The notes under the pieces were generated by a model. It was not told the DNA's origin, did not search any database, and saw only the letters and a program-made list of their open reading frames with translations. Shown one piece after another: positions 7,282-13,173 of a DNA stretch of 13,173 nucleotides. The stretch comes from CAZMGY01 sp964565945 [NCBI: uncultured bacterium] (lineage in GTDB: Bacteria; GCA-001730085): the NCBI GenBank assembly GCA_964565945.1, contig CAZMGY010000037.1, positions 1 through 13,173 on the forward strand, read 5' to 3'. A program made the position numbers and the translations under genes. Numbering within the stretch: position 1 is the first letter of the stretch; every line of letters starts with the position of its first letter.

Positions 7282-7287
7282 TATAAT
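7282..7287 (+). promoter_or_regulatory. TATAAT -10 box toward the glycosyltransferase pseudogene
   Basis: A perfect TATAAT lies at 7282-7287, ten bases before the ATG at 7297. This is very close, giving a near-leaderless transcript if used. No good -35 lies at the right distance. It is back to back with the slyD -10 box, 13 bases away. Confidence 0.25.
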
Positions 7288-7296
7288 ACATTGAAA

Positions 7297-8731
7297 ATGA
7301 GGGATTTTTGTTGATAATTTAAGTATTAAGCGGTTTTATATTATTTTATTTGTTATTATTTTGCTAGGTTTCGGTTTGCGAATGATCAACATTGGCATGC
7401 CCATTTACGAAAGCGCGGGTATTCGCCAAGAGATGACGGCGTCGGTGGCGCGAAATTACTTTGAGCATGATTACCATTTTTTAAAACCAACGATTGATTT
7501 TCCAGGTCCACCCTACCAGTTGTACTTGGAAGTCCCGCTGTATCAAATATACCGTTGGTTTTGTTTACAAAATATGGGGGCAGGACGACACGTCCTTGGC
7601 GCGCATGATTAATATTCTTGGTAGGGGGATTGTTCTTATTGGCTATTTGTTTTCTTACAGGGCCTTATGGGGGCTACCATTTTGACATTCGCGCCTTTTA
7701 TGGTGACTTATACGAGGCCTGTTTAGCCCGATACTCTTATGAATTTTTTTAGTCTTGTAGCCCTTTTTGCGACCTATGGTTGGTAGGGAAAGGGACACAG
7801 AGGTTTTTACATTGCTTAATGGGTGTTTAGTGTAGCGATGGTTTGTTTGGCTAAACCTCAGGCGGCTTATATTGGTTTACCTATGTTTATGGTGTTTTGG
7901 CATAAATATCGGTGGCAGTTTTGGAATTTTTGGTTATTGGGGATTATTAGCGTGTTGCTGGCAACGATGTGGCTGAGGTATGCCCAGTGTTCAGTATGCT
8001 TTAGATCCCAAAGCTGGATGGGGCGCGATGAACCTTTTCCTTTATGTTCCAATTGGAAACTTCATTGTGGAGGAAGGCGTGGAACAACATGTTTCAGTAT
8101 TTGTGTTTGCGAGGGATGACGCCTTTGGTTTTCATTTTATTTGTTCGCTCTTTATATAAAGAACCAAAGTTGGATCGCTTTTGTTATTGGGGGCTTTACG
8201 CGATTGGCGTTTATATGATCACTTTTATTGCGCACATCGAAGGACATAAGTATTATTACGTTCCGATTGTGATGATGGTCGCTTTTTTTTTGCGGGTCAT
8301 CAGTTGGGAGAGTTGCATGTAGGATGCTCTAAAGGATGGACGAAAGGGTAGCTGGTGGGGTGCGGGGGTATTTACCCTTCAATGGTTCTTTCTTTAAGAT
8401 CGAATTATATCCTTAAAAGCGAGTATTCTCATGCGCTCGAAGTTGAAACAGCGATCAAGAGATTTACGCAGTATGATGACTTGATTGTGAGTTCACGCAG
8501 CCTCTATTATACACAGCGTTCTGGATGGGTTTTGTCCCTGGATCTTGGTTGTTTTTCTAACGAAATTATTGAAGAGCTCAAATCCTACGAAGATCAAGGT
8601 GTTAGGCATGTTCTGGTGTCGAATTGAAAAAAAAATTAGAGGCACATCCTTTGCTGATAGAGCACTTGAAGAATTTTTATCGCTTAGCTGAAGACAACGA
8701 GAAGTTTCAGATTTATGAAAAACGCATCTGA
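7297..8731 (+). pseudogene. GT39/ArnT-like membrane glycosyltransferase, heavily broken
   Basis: Read across three frames, this stretch is one polytopic glycosyltransferase of the GT39/ArnT (PMT) type, enzymes that move a sugar from a polyprenyl-phosphate carrier. The start needs one extra T in the run at 7305-7309 (MRDF, then VDNLSIKRFYIILF). Then come GIRQEMTASVARNYFEHDYH and DFPGPPYQLYLEVPLYQ, typical of the first periplasmic loop. The frame changes near 7560, 7680, 7990, 8075, 8330 and 8620. In frame 2 there are nonsense codons at 7724 (TRPV*PDTLMNFFSL), 7784 and 7817 (FYIA*WVFSVAM), the first and third probably former Gln codons. After AKPQAAYIGLPMFMVFWHKY the sequence continues with GMTPLVFILFVRSLYK, IAHIEGHKYYYVPIVMM and the soluble C-terminus WVLSLDLGCFSNEIIEELK, ending with LKNFYRLAEDNEKFQIYEKR at the TGA at 8729. 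No working protein is possible. The multiple stops make sequencing error an unlikely sole cause. Confidence 0.8.
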
Positions 8732-8880
8732 GACCAAAATCGTGTTGAGGATCAAAAATGACACAAAGTTAGGTAAATACTGTACCAAGTGGAAACACCT
8801 AAATCGTTGGTTTATAAAAATGTTGAGCAAAAATTAGAAAAAAGTAAAGTTAATCATATCAAAACTTCTAATAATAACTC

Positions 8881-10029
8881 TTATTCTATTAGAGCTCCTG
8901 AAAAGCTTTTTTTAATAGGTGAAAATAAATAACTGAGTACGCTACGAGTCCCTGTAAGAATATCTATTGTGGCGCTCATACCTTGCTTTAAATTTGAGGG
9001 TTTAATTCGGGTCGTTTCAGATATTTCAGTCCAGTCGACTTTGATGTGAGCGCGATAATAAAGAGAAATTTGACCCATTGTTGATTGTTCAGAAAGAGTA
9101 TCTGGACTTAGGTAAGTTAATTCTCCGAAAAGAAAGCCGTAAATATTGCTATCCAGCGCATCGAAACGGATTCTTACTGATAAACCTGTGTGTAACTGAC
9201 CAATATCTCTAGGATCAATTTTTGCTTCTAAAATAAGAGCTTCTTCAATAGGCGAAATTTGAATGAACGCTTCTCCTGAACGTAATACGCCCCCTTGTGT
9301 TGTGATTGCAATATGTTTGATAATACCTTCCGTAGGAGAGGTGATTTTTGTATGACGCAAAATATTAATATGTTGTTTAAGACGATGTTGATATGCAGAA
9401 AGTTCTTTTTCTACTTGAATAATTTCGAATCTAGCTTCAAGTAAATACTTTTCGATAATTGCTTGCCATTTTGTTTCTAGTTCAATTTTATCACGTTGAA
9501 CCCTTATTAATTCAAGCTTAGAAATATCTCCGTTTTCATATAAATTAGTATGACTTTTGATCATATCGTCTATGATAATCAATGATTTACTGAGACCATT
9601 TAGCTCATTAGATCTAGCGGCTTTACGTTGTCGATAAAGCCCTTGTTGAGCAGCAACAAATTTAGGCCATTGTCTTTGGGTTTGAATATCGAATACAAGG
9701 GGCTTATTTTTAATCGCTGCATTAAGGCGAATTAAATCTAACTTAAGGCCTGTTACTCTTGTTCTTAATTCATTAACGACGGCTTCGGGACGTTCTTTTT
9801 CAAGAAGAGCTAATAGTTGACCTTTTTTAACCTCTTGCCCTTCTTTAACCAATAGATCTTTTAACACACCACCATCTGCGACTTGAATAACTTGGGTATG
9901 ATTACTAGGAATTATAATAGCGGTAGCTCTTACCGCTTGATCAATTTCAAAATATGCCGCCCAAATAATGAAAGTTGTCAACATTAACGCTAATAGCCAT
10001 ATATAACTAATCTTTTTAAACTTTATCAT
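8881..10029 (-). CDS. HlyD-family membrane fusion protein of a type I secretion system
   Basis: This periplasmic adaptor links the inner-membrane ABC exporter to the outer-membrane channel. The 382-residue product starts with a short cytoplasmic tail and a single membrane helix (about 9-26). A lipoyl-like half domain follows (VIQVADGGVLKDLLVKEGQE, VKKGQLLALLEKERPEAV). A long helical hairpin covers about 80-230 and is rich in K, E, L and Q. The second lipoyl half is at ITSPTEGIIKHIAITTQGGV and a beta-barrel at EALILEAKIDPRDIGQLHTG. The C-terminal LKQGMSATIDILTGTRSVLSYL matches HlyD/LapC-type adaptors. The ATG overlaps the exporter's stop as ATGA. The 149 bases to the glycosyltransferase remnant contain only a weak stem (AAGTT/AACTT) near 8847-8865, followed on the minus strand by T-rich sequence, which may terminate the operon. 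Confidence 0.9.
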   Translation of the reverse strand: MIKFKKISYIWLLALMLTTFIIWAAYFEIDQAVRATAIIIPSNHTQVIQVADGGVLKDLLVKEGQEVKKGQLLALLEKERPEAVVNELRTRVTGLKLDLIRLNAAIKNKPLVFDIQTQRQWPKFVAAQQGLYRQRKAARSNELNGLSKSLIIIDDMIKSHTNLYENGDISKLELIRVQRDKIELETKWQAIIEKYLLEARFEIIQVEKELSAYQHRLKQHINILRHTKITSPTEGIIKHIAITTQGGVLRSGEAFIQISPIEEALILEAKIDPRDIGQLHTGLSVRIRFDALDSNIYGFLFGELTYLSPDTLSEQSTMGQISLYYRAHIKVDWTEISETTRIKPSNLKQGMSATIDILTGTRSVLSYLFSPIKKSFSGALIE

Positions 10030-12119
10030 TTTGATTTATTCCGAAGTTCTGAAAGAATTTGATCGCGAGGACCATCCAACACAATATGTCCCGAGTTAAG
10101 GACTATAATACGATTGACTAAACTAAGAAGTTCAGGTTTGTGAGTGACCAGAACGAGTGTATCATTGATTCCTAAAATGCTTTTAAAGGCTTCATGGATT
10201 TTTAATGTCATGCTATGGTCAAGAGATGCGGTAGGTTCATCAAGTAGCCACATATGAGGGTTGCCTAAAAAGAGCCTTGTTAGGTTGACAAGTTGTTTTT
10301 GACCACAGGATAGCCCAGATCCTCCTTCAAAAATCTTTTGTTCAAGTCCCTCTGGATGAGTTTTAATAACAGTCTCGAATAGGTTTGTTTTTTGAGCAAT
10401 ACCAAGAATGGCAGAGTCGCCAGGATCAGTTAATCCCAGAAGAAGGTTGTCGCGTAATGTCCCCGAAAATAACCTTGTGTCTTGGGAGAGGTATCCGAGA
10501 GATTCGACAAGTCGTGGCTTAAAAATATGTGCAATATCAAACCCATCTAGTAAAAGACGTCCCTGTTGGGGCTTGTACATGCCAGATAAAACACGTAAAA
10601 GGGTCGTTTTCCCAGAACCTATTGTGCCCAAAAGGGCTATTTTTTCGCCATTTTTGATAGTCATTTGTGGTATATGAAGAACTTTGCGATTTCTAAAAAT
10701 ATACTGAATATTTTCGGCCTGATAATAACCTTGGATTGTATCTGGAATTATAGGAGAGTCTATTCCAGAGTGATCATTTTCTAGTTTCCAGATATCATTT
10801 AAACTTTGCAAAGCAGCTTTAACATTACCCCATTGAGTCAATTGAGTTCCTATTTGGCTAATGGGACCTAGAATTCGTCCTGATAGAATTGAACAAGCCA
10901 ACAGCCCTCCAAAACTTAATTTTCCACTATAAACATAGGTTGCGCCTAGAGCGACAATCCCAATATAGGACATTTGTTGAAGACTGCTAATTTTGTACTG
11001 GGCAGAGGATGTTATTTTTCTTGTTTTCGAATCACTAGATTGAAAATCTTGGCTGGACTGCAACCACTGTTTTAGCATTCGCCACCCAGCTTGACCCGAT
11101 TTAATAGTTTCAGCTCCCTCAATGGTTTCTACTAAAATTCCAGTTTTATGATTAACAGCTTCTTGCGTTTTTTGAGTTTGTTCTATAATGACCCTTTTGT
11201 GCCACAACCCAATGCAAATAGAAATAATTAAAAAAAGAAATGGAATGAGAGCTAACTTACCCCCGATTAGTAGAATGACTAAAAAGTAAATAAAAGAAAA
11301 CTGAATGTCTATTAAAAAGCTTGTGAATAATTGAGCAAAGAAAGAACGAACAACTTCATAACTACGTAATTTACTAGAAAGGCTTCCTACGCCTTGAGGT
11401 AGTTGGTCTAGACGGATAGAAAGAAATCTCAGATACACTGTTCTTGATAGTTGACTATCGACTTCATGGATTAATTTTTCGTACAACGAATTTCTTGTTA
11501 ACCTAGTTATGAGTTCAAAGATAACACCTATAAAAACGCCCGATGTTAGAACAAGTAAGGTTTGAAAAGCTCCGCTTGGAATAACTTTATTATAGACTTG
11601 CATGCTATAAAAAGAGATCAGGAGACCCAATAGTGCTATGAGGAGACCTCCTACAAATAGCTCAAGTAAAATGCTTTTTTGACGAAGAATTTCATTAATA
11701 ATAATTTGAGTGATTTGATTCTTGGAAACAGATGTAGGGGGGGTCAGATCAATATCAAAAAAGGTCCAAGATGAATCTAGGATAATCGCACTCTCGTACC
11801 ACTTTTGATTTTCTTGATCCCATAATTCAGAGAGCCACTGCCCTTGACCATTACGAGCAAGTAATATTTTCCAGTCTTTGCCATCGCTTATAAGCAGAGG
11901 AAGCTTGGATTCATCAGGGTGTGTTAAATATTGTTCTTTGGGGAGGCGTAATTGTTTTAAAAGAACAGTTATTTGTTTAGAGTGTTTACTTGACTTTTGT
12001 TCAGCTACAATCACAGCATCTTTTAAGGCGAGTTTGTCCATAGGTTTGTGCTGTAGACAGGCTAATCGCAACAAAGTAGAAAACAAAATTGACGAATGTT
12101 GTTCTATAGATGAATTCAT
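10026..12119 (-). CDS. Type I secretion ABC exporter with an N-terminal C39-like domain
   Basis: This inner-membrane ATPase drives export of a protein substrate straight through both membranes. In 697 residues I see an N-terminal domain of about 130 residues that looks like the degenerate C39 peptidase domain of LapB/HlyB-type exporters; it has no DCG-type catalytic cysteine, so it would bind rather than cut its substrate. Six membrane segments follow (about 150-440), beginning SILLELFVGGLLIALLGLLI. The ATPase domain has Walker A GTIGSGKTT (498-506), Q-loop YLSQDTRLFSGTLRDNLLLG, signature LSCGQ (603-607, with cysteine instead of the first glycine of LSGGQ), Walker B MWLLDEPTASLD and the switch His in VTHKPELL. 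The ATG overlaps the upstream gene's stop as ATGA. The layout resembles exporters for large RTX-type adhesins, but no substrate is in view. Confidence 0.92.
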   Translation of the reverse strand: MNSSIEQHSSILFSTLLRLACLQHKPMDKLALKDAVIVAEQKSSKHSKQITVLLKQLRLPKEQYLTHPDESKLPLLISDGKDWKILLARNGQGQWLSELWDQENQKWYESAIILDSSWTFFDIDLTPPTSVSKNQITQIIINEILRQKSILLELFVGGLLIALLGLLISFYSMQVYNKVIPSGAFQTLLVLTSGVFIGVIFELITRLTRNSLYEKLIHEVDSQLSRTVYLRFLSIRLDQLPQGVGSLSSKLRSYEVVRSFFAQLFTSFLIDIQFSFIYFLVILLIGGKLALIPFLFLIISICIGLWHKRVIIEQTQKTQEAVNHKTGILVETIEGAETIKSGQAGWRMLKQWLQSSQDFQSSDSKTRKITSSAQYKISSLQQMSYIGIVALGATYVYSGKLSFGGLLACSILSGRILGPISQIGTQLTQWGNVKAALQSLNDIWKLENDHSGIDSPIIPDTIQGYYQAENIQYIFRNRKVLHIPQMTIKNGEKIALLGTIGSGKTTLLRVLSGMYKPQQGRLLLDGFDIAHIFKPRLVESLGYLSQDTRLFSGTLRDNLLLGLTDPGDSAILGIAQKTNLFETVIKTHPEGLEQKIFEGGSGLSCGQKQLVNLTRLFLGNPHMWLLDEPTASLDHSMTLKIHEAFKSILGINDTLVLVTHKPELLSLVNRIIVLNSGHIVLDGPRDQILSELRNKSK

Positions 12120-13173
12120 GGGGATTTTTTGTTTAAAAACACATTATTGATGCCGTTAACTTTGGTTAAGAGTATCCATTGATACGTATACAATGTGGCC
12201 TTTTCACTTGAAAGCTGTAAGCTATATTGCCTAAGTTCCGAAGCAGAGTCAAGTAGCTCTTTCCAGGTTTTTTTTCCTTCAAGATACTGTCTCTTACAAG
12301 ATTCGTTAAATTGTGTTGCCGAGTCTAATGCCTTTATCAAAGAGACAATTTTTTCGCTAGATTTTTGAAGTTGTAACAAAGTGGTATCCAAATCAGATTG
12401 TAAAAAAATAATCTGAGAATCAATTTCTGCATCTTTAGATTCATAAAGATAACCAGATCTTCTAATATTCGAGATGCTCGAAAGTCCAGGACCCCAGTTA
12501 GATTTGATTTCTAGAAAAGCTTGAGTTTCTTCTCCTAAAACGTCTGTTTTTCGATAGTCCATACGAGCAAAAACTTCTGGCTTTAGACCAGCTTTGTTGA
12601 TTTGATTTTGAAATTTGAGCTGATCTAGTTCAGCATAAAGACGTTTTAAAGAGGGGGCGGTTGATAAAATTTGTTCATATAAATTGGCTTTGGATAAATT
12701 GTTGATGAGAGCCTTATCGGGTTTATTATGTGAAAAAGATTTAATTTTTTGGCCAACAAGTGAGCTTAATAAAATGTGCAATAATTCAAGTTCTTTTTGG
12801 ATAAAGCCTATTTGAGAGGTGACTGAGTAACGTCGAGCTTCTAGTAAACGCAGATCTGCTTTTGTTGAAATTCCTGCTTTTATACGACGTTTAATTTTAT
12901 CTAAAAGGACATCATGAGTACTCAAATACTCTTGGTGGATGCTTAATAGTTTTTCATTACGATAAATATTTCCAGTGAGGGTGATGATTTCCAAAGTAAG
13001 GGTTTGACGAACCTCTTCCAAGCTCCCGAGATTCGCTTCTAAAGCAGCTTTTGAGCTATTTAAGCCTGATGTTAATTTCCCAAAAGTCCACAAGGGCTGT
13101 TTTAGACTTAGTTTGAGTTCTTCTTTATTTCTCTCGAATACAGAGACAGTATCTGTTTTTTGATAAGAAAAGG
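12116..13173 (-). CDS. TolC-family outer-membrane channel protein, N-terminus cut by the right edge
   Basis: This is the outer-membrane channel of the type I secretion system. The frame stays open to the window edge, so about 351 codons are visible and the true start is outside; a TTG at 13093-13091 is internal. Family landmarks in order: LKLSLKQPLWTFGKLTSGLN at the first turn, long amphipathic helices, RRIKAGISTKADLRLLEARR (the conserved G-x-S/T-x-A-D-x-x-x-x-E/Q-x-R repeat region) and, after LVGQKIK, the second repeat with KAGLKPEVFARMDYRK and QAFLEIKSNWGPG. It is the first gene of the operon, linked by ATGA to the exporter. If the N-terminal fragment at 1-158 belonged to a copy of the same family, both ends of this window would lie in TolC-type genes. 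Confidence 0.9.
   Translation of the reverse strand, partial: FSYQKTDTVSVFERNKEELKLSLKQPLWTFGKLTSGLNSSKAALEANLGSLEEVRQTLTLEIITLTGNIYRNEKLLSIHQEYLSTHDVLLDKIKRRIKAGISTKADLRLLEARRYSVTSQIGFIQKELELLHILLSSLVGQKIKSFSHNKPDKALINNLSKANLYEQILSTAPSLKRLYAELDQLKFQNQINKAGLKPEVFARMDYRKTDVLGEETQAFLEIKSNWGPGLSSISNIRRSGYLYESKDAEIDSQIIFLQSDLDTTLLQLQKSSEKIVSLIKALDSATQFNESCKRQYLEGKKTWKELLDSASELRQYSLQLSSEKATLYTYQWILLTKVNGINNVFLNKKSP

Noticed and set aside
8789-8932. Plus-strand 47-codon frame (start VETPKSLVYK) downstream of the glycosyltransferase remnant
   Set aside because: Its second part is antisense to the end of the HlyD-family gene, and there is no ribosome binding site or recognisable family.
1-13173. The window as a closed circle with the TolC fragments as one gene
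   Set aside because: Joining the end to the start leaves the reading frame off by one base and lacks about 15-25 expected residues; also coaE and rho point to a chromosome, not a 13-kb replicon.
1-13173. CRISPR arrays, tRNA or rRNA genes
   Set aside because: No regularly spaced repeats, T-loop sequences or rRNA-like stretches were seen in the non-coding parts.

Overview
The window is chromosomal DNA from an AT-rich Gram-negative bacterium, most likely an alphaproteobacterium. The main basis is Rho: its P-loop reads PPRTGKT, and its cold-shock-domain sequence is of the alphaproteobacterial kind. Outer-membrane efflux (TolC-family) proteins and a type I secretion system fit a Gram-negative envelope. 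Several broken genes and an IS remnant suggest a genome losing genes, as in host-associated or intracellular lineages such as Holosporales- or Rickettsiales-like bacteria. That placement is an inference.

Layout: (1) 1-158, minus strand: the first 52 codons of a TolC-family outer-membrane protein, running off the left edge. (2) 159-651: an intergenic stretch with two divergent promoter candidates. (3) 652-4784, plus strand: a tightly packed operon coaE - rho - znuC - znuB - membrane-anchored thermonuclease-like nuclease. Its genes overlap or are spaced by at most 7 bases. (4) 4785-8731: a decaying region. It holds an IS1595-like transposase remnant, a formyltransferase gene with a frame break at a perfect hairpin, an intact CE4 polysaccharide deacetylase, a convergent slyD pseudogene, and a heavily broken GT39/ArnT-like membrane glycosyltransferase. 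(5) 8881-13173, minus strand: a complete-looking type I secretion operon in the order outer-membrane protein, ABC exporter, HlyD-type adaptor. The genes are linked by ATGA overlaps, and the first gene is cut by the right edge.

How the parts work together: coaE (last step of coenzyme A synthesis) and rho (transcription termination) are housekeeping genes, cotranscribed with the ATPase and permease of a zinc/manganese importer whose binding protein is not in the window. The formyltransferase, CE4 deacetylase and ArnT-like glycosyltransferase have the same chemical classes as the formylation, deformylation and transfer steps of lipid A aminoarabinose modification. They may be the remains of an envelope-glycan modification pathway, now partly inactivated. 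The secretion operon should form a one-step channel from cytoplasm to outside; no substrate gene is visible.

The strongest unusual signals are the contrast between eroded genes and intact operons, the hairpin exactly at the formyltransferase frame break, and TolC-family sequence at both ends of the window.
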